Below are positions 1 to 8,467 of a stretch of 64,000 nt of DNA, piece by piece. Position 1 is the stretch's first letter, and each line of letters starts with the position of its first letter. Where the stretch lies: positions 1-64,000 of the forward strand of contig CANEZL010000025.1 of NCBI GenBank assembly GCA_947444195.1, read 5' to 3'. The stretch is from Methylobacteriaceae bacterium (GTDB lineage: Bacteria > Pseudomonadota > Alphaproteobacteria > Rhizobiales > Beijerinckiaceae). The translations under genes were made by a program, and so were the position numbers. Below the pieces are notes generated by a model. That model ran no database searches. It saw nothing but the letters and a program-made list of their open reading frames with translations, and was not told where the DNA came from.

Positions 1-519
1 GATGTCGTCATCTTGGACAACCTCGGCAGCCACAAGGACAAGGCCGCCCGCGCCGCCATCCGGGCTGCCGGCGCTCATCTTCTGTTCCTGCCGCCCTACA
101 GCCCCGACCTCAACCCGATCGAGCCACTCTTCTCCAAGCTCAAGCACCTCACCCGTGCGGGCGAACCCAGGACCGTCGAGGCGACGTGGCGGCGCGTCGG
201 GCACGTTCTCGATCTCGTGGCTCCCGACGAATGCGCCAACGATCTCACAAACTCAGGCTATGCTTCCGTCCGGAAACAGCACGCTCTAGTCGCGTCAAGC
301 AGCAACGTAGATGGCCGCGCTTGGTCAACCTGGGCCGATGCAACTCAGGTCCGTACCCGATCGCATCACCCCCACGCATGGGTCGCTTGCGCTTGGCGAA
401 ATCGATCCTTTCCTCTGGCAATGGCGGCGCGAAGGGCGTCTTGTGGGGACCGTCCGTCCACGCGCGTGCGCGGTCCATACCGAAGTGTAGCATCGACCCG
501 GCGCCGCACGGCGCCCTGA
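1..519 (+). CDS. IS630-family transposase, C-terminal part (cut by window edge)
   Basis: Frame 1 is open from the first base and encodes the last third of an IS630/Tc1-type DDE transposase. The second catalytic aspartate is in LDNLGSHK, and the third acidic residue lies in the hallmark [12 protein letters not shown] at about residues 30-41. Related proteins normally stop shortly after the NxGYAS-type end reached near base 270. Here the frame runs on about 80 residues of unlike, low-confidence sequence to a stop at 517-519, so the true 3' end has probably been altered by a small mutation or by decay of the IS end. The upstream part and the left terminal repeat are outside the window. The enzyme would cut and join IS ends at TA targets; whether this copy is active cannot be judged. 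Confidence 0.8.
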   Translation, partial: DVVILDNLGSHKDKAARAAIRAAGAHLLFLPPYSPDLNPIEPLFSKLKHLTRAGEPRTVEATWRRVGHVLDLVAPDECANDLTNSGYASVRKQHALVASSSNVDGRAWSTWADATQVRTRSHHPHAWVACAWRNRSFPLAMAARRASCGDRPSTRVRGPYRSVASTRRRTAP

Positions 520-535
520 AACGGAGTCTCCGTCC

Positions 536-970
536 ATGCATGTCACCATCGAACAGGCCGAGACCGCGATCCGGGCCGCCCGCGACAAGGCGGCGGAGCT
601 CGGCACGCAGATGTGCATCGCGGTGGTCGATTCCGGCGGCAACCTGAAGGCGTTCTACCGGATGGACGATGCCTGGGTCGGCTCCATCGACATCGCCCAG
701 AAGAAGGCCAGGACCGCGGTGTTCTTCGGCATGAAGACCGGCCAGATCGGCCAGCTCTCCCAGCCCGGCGGCTCCCTCTACGGCATCGAGCACTCGAACG
801 ACGGCCTCATCACCTTCCCCGGCGGCATCCCGATCGTGGACGCGGACGGCGTGATGTCGGGCGCCATCGGCGTCAGCGGCTCCACGGTGGAGAACGACGA
901 CGCGGTGGCCGAGGCCGGCGCGCGGGCCATCGGCAAGACCGAGTTGCCCGCCCATCCCTGGCGGACCTGA
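536..970 (+). CDS. HbpS/GlcG-like heme-degradation-domain protein (DUF336)
   Basis: A 144-residue protein of the GlcG/HbpS family (DUF336). It has the family pattern of an N-terminal helix ([17 protein letters not shown]), a strand [19 protein letters not shown], and a glycine-rich core [20 protein letters not shown]. Length equals the usual single-domain size. Members bind small ligands such as heme or sit beside oxidoreductase operons; the ligand here is unknown. There is no signal peptide, so a cytoplasmic location is likely. A GGAG motif precedes the ATG. It stands alone between the IS remnant and a small helical protein. Confidence 0.85.
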   Translation: MHVTIEQAETAIRAARDKAAELGTQMCIAVVDSGGNLKAFYRMDDAWVGSIDIAQKKARTAVFFGMKTGQIGQLSQPGGSLYGIEHSNDGLITFPGGIPIVDADGVMSGAIGVSGSTVENDDAVAEAGARAIGKTELPAHPWRT

Positions 971-1037
971 GCCGCGCGCAACCGCCGGTTAAGGCTACCG
1001 CCCTATGACGGGGCCATGCCAGCCGGGGAGCGCGACG

Positions 1038-1214
1038 ATGAACCGTGAACAACTCGCCGACGCCCTGCGTCGCCTCGTGGCAACCCAGGTCGAGGATATC
1101 GAGCGGGCCGTGAAGGACGGTCACAAGACCATCGCCCTCAACGAATTGGCGGACCTCAACCGCCAGCTCAAGGCCTTCGCCACGGCCCTGAAGAAGGCCC
1201 CCGTCCGGGTCTGA
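1038..1214 (+). CDS. small helical protein of unknown function
   Basis: A 58-residue ORF below the track's usual start choice (the track starts it further upstream at 1005). The ATG at 1038 is preceded by GGGGAG, a good ribosome site. The product (MNREQLADALRRLV...) is predicted by eye to be almost all alpha-helical, with charged heptad-like spacing, and has no cysteine or membrane segment. I do not recognise the family. Normal codon use and a terminator just downstream support a real gene. Confidence 0.6.
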   Translation: MNREQLADALRRLVATQVEDIERAVKDGHKTIALNELADLNRQLKAFATALKKAPVRV

Positions 1215-1240
1215 ACCTGCGGTCGCCGACGGAAACGAGC

Positions 1241-1269
1241 GCCCCTCGCCCGCCCGGGCGGGGGGCTTT
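1241..1269. terminator. bidirectional intrinsic terminator
   Basis: GCCCCTCGCCCG and CGGGCGGGGGGC form a 12-bp stem (one G-T pair) with a 2-base loop, followed by a short T run on the plus strand. It lies between two genes that end towards each other, so it may serve both. Confidence 0.6.
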
Positions 1270-1281
1270 CCCGCGCGCGGG

Positions 1282-2127
1282 TCACTCGCCCTCGACGGAG
1301 CGGGTCTCCTCGACCTCCGGCGCGACCTGGCCGAAATTGAGCGCCGCGACGAGGGCGACGCCGCCGAACACGTTGCCGATCAGGGTCGGCAGGAAGAAGC
1401 GCCACAGGTAGTCGGCCATCGAGGCGGCGCCGGTGAGGACGAGGTAGAAGGCCTCCACCGAGCCCACCACCACGTGGGCGAGCCCGCACAGGGCGACGAG
1501 CCAGGTCATCAGGGCGATGACGAAGGGCGCCGCCGCGCCGGTGGCCGGCAGGATCCAGACCATCAGGGCGATGATCCACCCGGCGAGCACCGCCTTGATC
1601 ACGGTGGCCCCGAAGCCGTGGGCGATGGCGGTGTGGCTGATCTCGGCGAAGGCCGCCTGGACCGTGGGCGGGAACGCCTCCGAATGGGCGAGCACGGCCG
1701 CGATCGCCGCCGTGGCGAGGATGTTGCCCGCGAGCACGACGCCCCAGAGCCGCAGCACCCGCCACGCCGTCTTCGGGGTGCGGTCGTGCAGGAACGGCAG
1801 GACCGGCGTGATCGTGTTCTCGGTGAACAATTGCTGCCGGCCGAGCACGACCACGAGGAAGCCCACCGCGTAGCCCATGCTGACGGGGATCTTGGTCCAG
1901 TCGGCGGCGGGCAGGTGGGACTTGAGGACCCCCGGCACGATCAGCGACAGGGCGATGCTGAGGCCGGCGGCGAAGGCGGAGAGGAACAGGGCGCCCCCGT
2001 GCCGCCGGATCTCGTCGTCCCCCTGAGCCCGGATGACCTCGTGCAGGAGATAGGCGTCGGGCCGGGCGATCGCGCCGATCCGCATCTCGCGGTCGTCGTG
2101 CCGGGCGCTCCTGTCGTCCTGTGCCAT
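1282..2127 (-). CDS. formate/nitrite-transporter family membrane protein (YfdC-like)
   Basis: 281 residues with six hydrophobic segments and the FNT fold signatures FTENTITPVLPF (first half) and GLAHVVVGSVEAF (second half). The hydrophilic N-terminus of about 45 residues rich in D and R matches the YfdC subgroup rather than FocA or NirC. FNT proteins are pentameric channels for small monovalent acids; the substrate of the YfdC branch is not established. The start has a GGGGGAG ribosome site. The gene converges with the upstream small gene across a shared terminator. Confidence 0.85.
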   Translation of the reverse strand: MAQDDRSARHDDREMRIGAIARPDAYLLHEVIRAQGDDEIRRHGGALFLSAFAAGLSIALSLIVPGVLKSHLPAADWTKIPVSMGYAVGFLVVVLGRQQLFTENTITPVLPFLHDRTPKTAWRVLRLWGVVLAGNILATAAIAAVLAHSEAFPPTVQAAFAEISHTAIAHGFGATVIKAVLAGWIIALMVWILPATGAAAPFVIALMTWLVALCGLAHVVVGSVEAFYLVLTGAASMADYLWRFFLPTLIGNVFGGVALVAALNFGQVAPEVEETRSVEGE

Positions 2128-2226
2128 CGCTCCCCCCGAATCCGGCGGGGGAACGCGTCGCGGGGAGGTCCGGCTCCGCGGCGGAGCCGGAAAAGTCGCG
2201 TCGGCCGCTCCCGTGGCGGGCTCGCC

Positions 2227-2535
2227 TCACTCGCAGACGCGGATGCGGCGCACCACCGGATAGCCGTCCTCGTCGATGTAGCGGCGGCGCACGGTGTAGC
2301 ACGCGCCCATATAGGTGTCCTCCACATAGCGCGTGCCCGCCGCGCCCGCGGCGAGGGCGCCCAGCACCACGCCGCCGGCCACGCCCGCCGCGATGGCGCC
2401 GGGGGCGGGGTGGTAGTGCTTCTTGATGTAGGGGGTGAGGTTGGCGGCCTCGCTCGGCGCGGCGGCGAGGAGGGCGCCGGCGAGGGCGAGGGTCGCTGCC
2501 GAGGCGAGGCGGGTGCGGCGGCCGATGATCGTCAT
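2227..2535 (-). CDS. small exported protein with glycine-rich hydrophobic segment
   Basis: 102 residues from the ATG at 2535, which has AGGAG upstream; the track's longer version (2628) adds 31 unlikely residues. A signal peptide ends near AAPSEA-AN. The mature part has a YIKKHYHP stretch, a Gly/Ala-rich hydrophobic span (AIAAGVAGGVVLGALAAG) and two cysteines (GACYTVRRR and the C-terminal RVCE). This arrangement is common in small rhizobial envelope proteins of unknown role. Function is not assigned. Confidence 0.7.
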   Translation of the reverse strand: MTIIGRRTRLASAATLALAGALLAAAPSEAANLTPYIKKHYHPAPGAIAAGVAGGVVLGALAAGAAGTRYVEDTYMGACYTVRRRYIDEDGYPVVRRIRVCE

Positions 2536-2655
2536 GATGCGCTCCTGTGCAAGACGTTCCGGCGCGGATGCGTCGGCAACGGTTGGACGATGCGCGCACG
2601 AGATCTGTATTTCTGTGCGGATCTGCACGCGATCACTGTATCCGTGCCGCGCGGC

Positions 2656-4302
2656 TCACTGAACCAGCACCGCGCCGCCGCAGCGGGTCCCGGTGACCGC
2701 GACGTCCGCCGCGCCGATGCGCAGGCCGAGGCTGCCCAGCACCGAGAAGAGCAGCGCGTCGATCGGCCCGGCCGCCTGCCCCAGCACGCCGCCGATGGCG
2801 GCCTGGAGCGGGAGCACGCCGCCGAGCGGGGTGCCGTTCACCCCGAGATTGAGGGTCGTCAGAAGGGTGCCGACGAGCGAGCCGGTCAACTCGGTCGCCG
2901 AGACCGTCCTGAGGCGGCCCGCGCGGATATCCGCGTCGGTGAAGGTCAGGCTCCGCTGCCCGCTGCCGATCGTCCGGTTGGCGCTCGCCGTCACGCTGAG
3001 GAGCGGCGCCCGCAGGATCGTGGCCGGCGCGAGCGGGGGGCGGACGGAGGCGAGGGTGCTCCCGTCCACCGCCCCGATCGCGAGGAAGGCCGCGCCGGTG
3101 GCCACGTCGAGGGTCACCGCGCGCTCGCTGTCCGACGACCACGGGCAGGCCACCCGGCGCAGAGTGGCGCTGCCCTGGGCGAGTTCGAGGTAGATCGGAA
3201 CGGTGAGGTTCGGCAGCCCGGGCAGGCCGCCGATCCCGACCTCGACCAGGGCCCGCGTCTGCGCGGTGCCGAGGCGCGCGCCCGGCGAGACGTAGCCCGA
3301 GCTCTGCCAGCCCTGTCCGATCCGCAGGGAGACGCGCGCCTGCGCGAGGCCCGGGATCCCCGTGCCGAGATCGACGCTGACCTGATCGGTCCCGTTGGCG
3401 AGCGCCGCGGCGGCGGTGAGGAGGCCGAGAGCGTTGACGGTGAGCGGCGTGCCGGGACTCGCCAGCGGCGCGGCGCCGATCTCGCCCACCGTCAGCAACT
3501 GGTCGAGGGGGACCCGGCGGGTGGTGCCGCTGAGGGCGCCGGTGAGGCTGGACAGGGCGCCCGCGGCCCCCGCGCCGCCGCCCTCGGCCGCGGTGTCGAG
3601 GGCCGAGATCAGGTCGACCAGGGAGAGGCTGCCCGCCAGCACGTCGTCGAAGGTGGCGGCCCGGATGTTGCCGCGCAGGGCCGCGGCCCGGAGGAAGCTC
3701 AGGGCGTCGACATCGAGGCCGGCCAGGGCCTGGTAGCTCATCGCCGAGAGGGAGACGCGCGTGCCGAGCAGGCCCGAGAGCAGGGCGTTCAGGATGCCCC
3801 CGTCCAGGCCGACGAGGCGCGAGCCGATCCCGAAGGCGGCGAGGTCCGCCTGCCGCGCGGTGGAGCGGGCCGAGACGGCGTAGCTCGCCGGCCCGCCGAC
3901 CACGCGGGAGAAGCCGGCGCGGACCTGGCTCCCCAGGCTCACGCGCACCGCGTTGGGCGCGGCGGCGCCCGGCGCGAAACGCGCCTCGGGGGACAGGGCC
4001 CGGTTCGGCGTGTAGAGGCCGGGGGTGACGCCGAGATGGCTCGGCTCCGGATAGCCGTTGTCGGCGAGGGCCTGCGCGGCGGCGCCGGGGGAGCCGATGG
4101 CGCGCACGGCGGCGAGCGCGGCGAGATCCGCCGCCGCCTGGACGCGGCGCTTCTCCAGATAGACCATCCCGAGATCGATGCCGAGCCCGGCACAGCCGCA
4201 CAGGACCGCCAGGGCCGCGCCGGCCAGCGGAAGGATGGAGCCGGCGCGCTCCGACCGGATCCGGCGGAGCAGGGCGACGAGGCGCTCGCGCAGCGGTGTC
4301 AC
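2656..4302 (-). CDS. TadG-like pilus-assembly / Tad-domain protein
   Basis: 548 residues from a GTG at 4302. The N-terminus carries the short basic leader and single membrane helix of Tad-domain proteins (ERAGSILPLAGAALAVLCGCAGLGIDLGMVYLEKRRVQAAADLAALAA), with the typical glutamate-containing motif after the helix and a large extracytoplasmic region rich in A, G, L and S. The start codon overlaps the stop of the TadE-like gene as GTGA, implying translational coupling. The track's 680-residue version runs back through the upstream gene in another frame and is wrong. The pair likely contributes minor pilins or surface adhesion factors of a Flp/Tad system. Confidence 0.8.
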   Translation of the reverse strand: MTPLRERLVALLRRIRSERAGSILPLAGAALAVLCGCAGLGIDLGMVYLEKRRVQAAADLAALAAVRAIGSPGAAAQALADNGYPEPSHLGVTPGLYTPNRALSPEARFAPGAAAPNAVRVSLGSQVRAGFSRVVGGPASYAVSARSTARQADLAAFGIGSRLVGLDGGILNALLSGLLGTRVSLSAMSYQALAGLDVDALSFLRAAALRGNIRAATFDDVLAGSLSLVDLISALDTAAEGGGAGAAGALSSLTGALSGTTRRVPLDQLLTVGEIGAAPLASPGTPLTVNALGLLTAAAALANGTDQVSVDLGTGIPGLAQARVSLRIGQGWQSSGYVSPGARLGTAQTRALVEVGIGGLPGLPNLTVPIYLELAQGSATLRRVACPWSSDSERAVTLDVATGAAFLAIGAVDGSTLASVRPPLAPATILRAPLLSVTASANRTIGSGQRSLTFTDADIRAGRLRTVSATELTGSLVGTLLTTLNLGVNGTPLGGVLPLQAAIGGVLGQAAGPIDALLFSVLGSLGLRIGAADVAVTGTRCGGAVLVQ

Positions 4303-4742
4303 AGCCCGCCCCGCCGGATGCTGGCCGTGCGCGTCAGGCTGGTCGGCATCGGGAGGAGGCGCGGGACGGTGCCGAGGAGCGTCGCACCGAGATCGTAGCG
4401 CACGGTGACGGTGAAGACGTTCGGATCGGCGGGGCTCGGGCCGGCGCTGACCGCGAGCGCCCTCGGGTTGAGGAGGACGTTGGCCGCGAGGTTCGTCTGG
4501 GCGGCGCTGGTGGCGAGGGCGATGCGCTCGCTGTTGTCGAGCCCTGCCACCGCCGCGCGGGCAGCCTCGCTCGCGGCCGTCTGCAAGCTGTGCGCGAATC
4601 CAAGGGCACTGCCGAAGGCCACGATGCCGACGCAGAGAACGATCAGGAGCGGTGCGACCAGCGCGAACTCGACAGACGACGTGCCGGAGCAATTGCATTC
4701 AAAACATAGAGCGTCGCTGCGGAATTTATTGCAGAGCAACAT
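4299..4742 (-). CDS. TadE-like minor pilin
   Basis: 147 residues. After a short cysteine-containing leader comes the TadE signature CSGTSSVEFALVAPLLIVLCVGIVAFG, a prepilin-like motif with the conserved glutamate followed by one transmembrane helix; the rest is a small extracytoplasmic domain ending IRRGGL. First gene of a two-gene unit with the TadG-like gene. The 250 bases upstream are markedly AT-richer than the surroundings, as expected for a promoter. No secretin or ATPase of the Tad system is nearby. Confidence 0.85.
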   Translation of the reverse strand: MLLCNKFRSDALCFECNCSGTSSVEFALVAPLLIVLCVGIVAFGSALGFAHSLQTAASEAARAAVAGLDNSERIALATSAAQTNLAANVLLNPRALAVSAGPSPADPNVFTVTVRYDLGATLLGTVPRLLPMPTSLTRTASIRRGGL

Positions 4743-4989
4743 CTTGGCAGCCTGCGGGGCTTCTCTGATGCTGCATTGTTCAGATCAAATTGTTAATCAA
4801 CTCTTTCTCGTGGATTCTACCCGTAATTGACTTTATTCTCAATAATACCGGCGCAACACGGGCTTTCATCGCCGATGGCGCCACCGCGCTATGAATGAAA
4901 GCACAACTCTTGCGTGTGGCAGTGGTAATCCGCTGTGCGCTACCTGAAGGATGGAAGAATCGACCTGAGATGCTATTCCTGCGGGGCTC

Positions 4990-5487
4990 TTGATCCGGCA
5001 CCGTCGTTTTTCGAGAGCCGGCAACCACCTTTCGGGACGCTGCGACGCCACGCCCCGGGGTGACGCACCGGGCTTCGTGGCCGTTCTCGATGCGCGCACG
5101 CTGCTCGTCCCCGACCGGCTGGGCAACCGCCGGGTGGACACGATGCCGAACGTCGCCGAGAATCCCGCTGTCGGATTGCTCTTCCTCGTGCCGGGCCTGC
5201 GGGAGACCCTGCGCGTCAACGGCGCGGCCGGCATCGTCACGGACGCGGCGGCCCTCGCCCCGCTCGCCGCCCACGGCAGGCTGCCCTGCGCGGCGCTGCG
5301 GGTCCGCGTCGAGGAGGTCTTCTTCCATTGCGGCAAGGCGATGATCCGCTCGGCCCTCTGGAGCCGGGCCGCCGCACCGCCGGACCTTCCCTGCCTCGGC
5401 CTCATCCTCTCGGACCAGATCGCGCATCTCGATCCGGAGGAGACCGAGCGCTCGGTCGCGGAGGGCTATCGCGACCGGCTCTACTGA
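4990..5487 (+). pseudogene. 5'-truncated PPOX-type FMN flavoprotein
   Basis: The readable frame encodes the C-terminal two thirds of a pyridoxamine-5'-phosphate-oxidase-like flavoprotein: DATPRGDAPGFVAVLD, LLVPDRLGNRRVDTM and NPAVGLLFLVPG are typical of the MSMEG_1061-like group, and the end (CLGLILSDQIAHL) looks intact. The family normally has about 50 more residues before the PRGD motif. Here that part is replaced by MIRHRRFSRAGNHLSG, which is translated from a dispersed repeat at 5000-5044. The repeat has apparently removed the 5' end. A short functional version from an internal start is possible but unlikely. Confidence 0.65.
5000..5044. repeat. dispersed repeat family B2, partial copy
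   Basis: Bases CCGGCAACCACCTTTCGGGACG are the exact reverse complement of part of the repeat at 29031-29135, and the flanks also match with few changes. It forms the apparent breakpoint of the flavoprotein pseudogene. Confidence 0.7.
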
Positions 5488-5521
5488 GCGCGCCCGCGCC
5501 GGGCGGATGCGCCCGTGCGGT

Positions 5522-5950
5522 TCAGGCCGGGCGGCTCCTGTAGTAATCGTCCACCCGCCCGCCGTAGCCGGGATCGGCGAAGGCGTCCTCGCCGGGGCCG
5601 TGGCTCGGCGCGCCGGCCAGCACGCCCGGATCGATATCGACCACGTAGCCGCCGAGTTCGGTGCTGTAGGTCAGGGCCCGCCAGGGCAGGGGATGGTGGT
5701 TCTCGCCGAGCCCCAGGAAGCCGCCGAAGGCGAGCACCGCGTAGGCGACCTGCCCCGAGACCTTGTCGACCATGAAGTTGTGCACCGCGCCGAGATGGCG
5801 TCCGGTCCGGTCGTAGACGGCCGTCCCCTCGACCTTGTTGGAGGCGATCAGGCGCGGCGTCTCGTCGATGGCGATGCCCTCGCCCGACGGATCGAGCTCC
5901 ATGGTTCCGGGCTTGCGGATGCTGCGCGCGTTGGGCAGGTCGGTGGGCAT
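5522..5950 (-). CDS. PRC-barrel domain protein
   Basis: 142 residues with one PRC-barrel domain at about 30-105: ASNKVEGTAVYDRTGRHLGAVHNFMVDKVSGQVAYAVLAFGGF, then WRALTYSTELGGYVVDID. The C-terminus is Gly/Tyr-rich (DPGYGGRVDDYYRSRPA). PRC barrels occur in photosynthetic reaction-centre H subunits, RimM and many stand-alone rhizobial stress proteins; this is the stand-alone kind. GGAG precedes the ATG. Its ligand or partner is unknown. Confidence 0.85.
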   Translation of the reverse strand: MPTDLPNARSIRKPGTMELDPSGEGIAIDETPRLIASNKVEGTAVYDRTGRHLGAVHNFMVDKVSGQVAYAVLAFGGFLGLGENHHPLPWRALTYSTELGGYVVDIDPGVLAGAPSHGPGEDAFADPGYGGRVDDYYRSRPA

Positions 5951-6060
5951 GCGGGCTCCGGCGTCGCGATCCGGCCCCGGGGCTCGCGCCCGAGGACCGG
6001 TTCCCGATAAAGCGTTCGGGCGCCGGGCCCGGTTCCGTGCCGCCCCGGTCTCCGCGGATC

Positions 6061-7728
6061 TCAGCCGCCCCGCGCGGTGCTCTCGACGGCGCGCGGCGGA
6101 TCCTGTTCCGATTCCGTGCCCCCAGGTGCCTCGGGGTCGGCGGGCGAGGCCGGTTGCGGGGCTGCGGATTGGCGCGCGCGGCGGAGCTCCTCGTGCGCCT
6201 CCTCGGCGTCGGCTCGAGCTGTCTCCGCGCTGGCGCGGGCGCGGTCGGTTGCCTCGCGCTGGGCGCGCGCGACGTCTTGGACCCGGCGGAGCGCTTCCCG
6301 GGCCTCCTCGGTCTCGGCCTGTGCGGCCTGCACGGCCGCGTCCCGCTGCGCCAGAGCCGCCTCGTGCGCCTGACGGAGCGCGGTCTGCGTACGCTCGGCC
6401 TCGACGCGCTCGGCCTCCTGCCCCTTCTCGGCGGCGTCCCGCTGGATCAGGGCGGCTTCGAGGGATCGGCGCAACTCGTCCCGGGTGCGCTCGCCCTCTA
6501 CGTATGCGTTCTGAACCGCTGCGCGAGCCTGCTCGGCTGCGTCCCGCTGCAGCACGGCGTTCTCGTGTGCCTGACGCAATTCCTCTCGGGCCCGCTCGGC
6601 CTCGGCGCGCTCGGCCTGGGCCGCCTGGTTGGCCTGCTCGGCCGCATCGCGCTGGATCACCGCCGTGTCGTGCGCTGCGCGGAACGCGTCCCGCGCGCGC
6701 TCGGCCTCCATGAGCTCGGCCTTGCTGGCATCCGAGCGCTCGTTGGTCTTGATCAGGACCGAGCGGATGAACTTCGTGTAGTGATTGTACCGGTCGTGCT
6801 CCTCCAGGAATTCGGCCAGGGCCTTGTTCCCGAAGCGCCGCCCCTCGGGTGATGGTGCCGCATCGATGATGCCGCCCGCGATCAGGGCGATCTCCTCGAC
6901 CAGCTCCGCGGATCGGCCCGCTTCGAGAGAGGAGTACAGGATACTGTCGGTGGTCCCGCTCAGATCGATGCTCAGACCATGCTGCCCGATCAGGTCCTCG
7001 AACGCCTGCTGATGCGACTTCTGCGCGGCCGCGAGGTTCAGGTCGAAGACGAAGTCGGCGGCTGGCACGGAATAGGCGTAGAGGTAGAGGTGCAGGAGAA
7101 CGAAGCGGCAGAAATTCACTTCCAATTCTGATCGCTCGCCGCCGAAATAGAACAAATCGTAAATATTTTTTAGCGTTTTGTCATGAAGATTTCGCTCAAT
7201 AATTTGATAATTTTTGTCGATAAAGAATCTGTTACTGCGAGAGAACTGATATGAATAAGAGCACCATTGTTTAAAAATATTCCGATACAGGATGATGTGC
7301 ATACCTGGAGCTGCGGCTTTCAATCCTGAAACGCGGCCGAGGCTTCGGGTCGCTGTAAGTACGGGGACCCGGCCGCGCGCCTCGGCATGTTCGATCAGGT
7401 TGCTGATGTAGGCGACTTCCGCCTCCGAGACAGGGCCGTCGATGCCGGCGGCAGGGATGAAACGATCATAACTGAAAGTCGGATCAAATCCGACCACACC
7501 ACCATTTTCAGACAAGAGGGGGATATATTCTAAAAAATAAGGCGCTCCGGATGGATGATTCGTCTGCCAATGTTTTGCGTTCGGAGAACTCTGGGAAATA
7601 TTCTTACAAGATGCTTCCGCAAGAAATTCGTTAAATATCTCGTAGTAAGATACGGTCTTCTCATTCTGCCTGAAACGCGACCAGACATGCGTACTAGACG
7701 TTCTGAAGCTTGAGTGTAGAAAGATCAT
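6061..7728 (-). CDS. sulfotransferase-like domain fused to long coiled coil
   Basis: 555 residues in two parts. Residues 1-330 resemble a P-loop sulfotransferase fold: the N-terminal FLHSSFRTSSTHVWSRF matches the 5'-phosphosulfate loop pattern (strand, S/T/R-rich loop, helix), and HIILYRNIFKQWCSYSYQF resembles the 3'-phosphate-binding R...S region. Residues about 335-520 are a heptad coiled coil with repeated RDAAEQ, ERAREELRQAHE and similar units, followed by a Pro/Glu-rich tail. The first half is much AT-richer than its neighbours, suggesting acquisition from elsewhere, while the coiled-coil half has host-like GC. It may modify a glycan or surface protein; substrate is not inferable. Confidence 0.6.
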   Translation of the reverse strand: MIFLHSSFRTSSTHVWSRFRQNEKTVSYYEIFNEFLAEASCKNISQSSPNAKHWQTNHPSGAPYFLEYIPLLSENGGVVGFDPTFSYDRFIPAAGIDGPVSEAEVAYISNLIEHAEARGRVPVLTATRSLGRVSGLKAAAPGMHIILYRNIFKQWCSYSYQFSRSNRFFIDKNYQIIERNLHDKTLKNIYDLFYFGGERSELEVNFCRFVLLHLYLYAYSVPAADFVFDLNLAAAQKSHQQAFEDLIGQHGLSIDLSGTTDSILYSSLEAGRSAELVEEIALIAGGIIDAAPSPEGRRFGNKALAEFLEEHDRYNHYTKFIRSVLIKTNERSDASKAELMEAERARDAFRAAHDTAVIQRDAAEQANQAAQAERAEAERAREELRQAHENAVLQRDAAEQARAAVQNAYVEGERTRDELRRSLEAALIQRDAAEKGQEAERVEAERTQTALRQAHEAALAQRDAAVQAAQAETEEAREALRRVQDVARAQREATDRARASAETARADAEEAHEELRRARQSAAPQPASPADPEAPGGTESEQDPPRAVESTARGG

Positions 7729-7900
7729 TCTTTAAAGCCCAATCTGTTTTATAAAAATTATCCGGCGGTATCCCACCCAATCCGATTGTATGGTCTTGTC
7801 TGTGCGAGGCTATATCAAGCCGGTAGCCTTGGGTAGCGGGCATGCAGGATATCCGGATAAGCGGCCCGCATACCCGTGCAGGATGAAACTCCCCTCCGGA

Positions 7901-8380
7901 TCATCGCTGCGCGGGACCGGCATGGCGGCCGGCGATCACCCAGTAGACCGCGCCCGCGCTCGCGCCCGCGACGAACAGGAGCGCGGTGAGCCGGGCCTCG
8001 GCGGCGGGCGCCTGGCCGATCCGCGCCGCATCCCGGCCGAGCCAGGGCATCAGCGCCGTGAGGAGGCCGCAGGCGCCGCCGTACCAGGCGAGGCTGCGCA
8101 GTCGCAGACCCTCGCCGATCAGGGCGACCAGCACCGGCGGCAGTACGAGGAGCCGGAACAGGGCCCCGGCGAGCCCGGCGGCCATGAGGCCGAGGCCCTC
8201 CGGCGGCAGGCCGGCGGAGAGGTCGGAGAGGGCGATGTCGAGCCCGGCCTGCGCGCCCGCCGTCAGCCACGCACCCGCCACGGGATCGACGAGCATGGCG
8301 AGGCCGAGCGCGAACCCGCCGGCCGGGATCGCCAGCAGCAGGGCGAGCGCCGCCACGGAGAGGCGGCCGAGCACGGTCAT
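7901..8380 (-). CDS. four-helix integral membrane protein of unknown function
   Basis: 159 residues, very hydrophobic, with four membrane spans by eye (residues about 5-30, 60-90, 95-115 and 130-150). The N-terminal span may be a signal anchor. There are no catalytic-looking motifs. The reading frame has host-like codon use and the start lies 87 bases from the divergent sirtuin start, so the two share a promoter region. Family not recognised. Confidence 0.6.
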   Translation of the reverse strand: MTVLGRLSVAALALLLAIPAGGFALGLAMLVDPVAGAWLTAGAQAGLDIALSDLSAGLPPEGLGLMAAGLAGALFRLLVLPPVLVALIGEGLRLRSLAWYGGACGLLTALMPWLGRDAARIGQAPAAEARLTALLFVAGASAGAVYWVIAGRHAGPAQR

Positions 8381-8467
8381 GGTCTTCCCGCTCCGGCGAA
8401 GATCGGGCGCGGTCGCACCGCGCCTGCCGGCCCTCGCCGGCGCGCGGGGACGCTATAGATTCCGGCC

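Noticed and set aside
1474-4398. 974-residue plus-strand ORF and other very long ORFs opposite known genes (38368-40989, 44548-46143, 23983-26025, 20181-21614)
   Set aside because: They are antisense to recognised genes and have the Arg/Gly/Ala/Glu-rich composition of GC-driven shadow frames.
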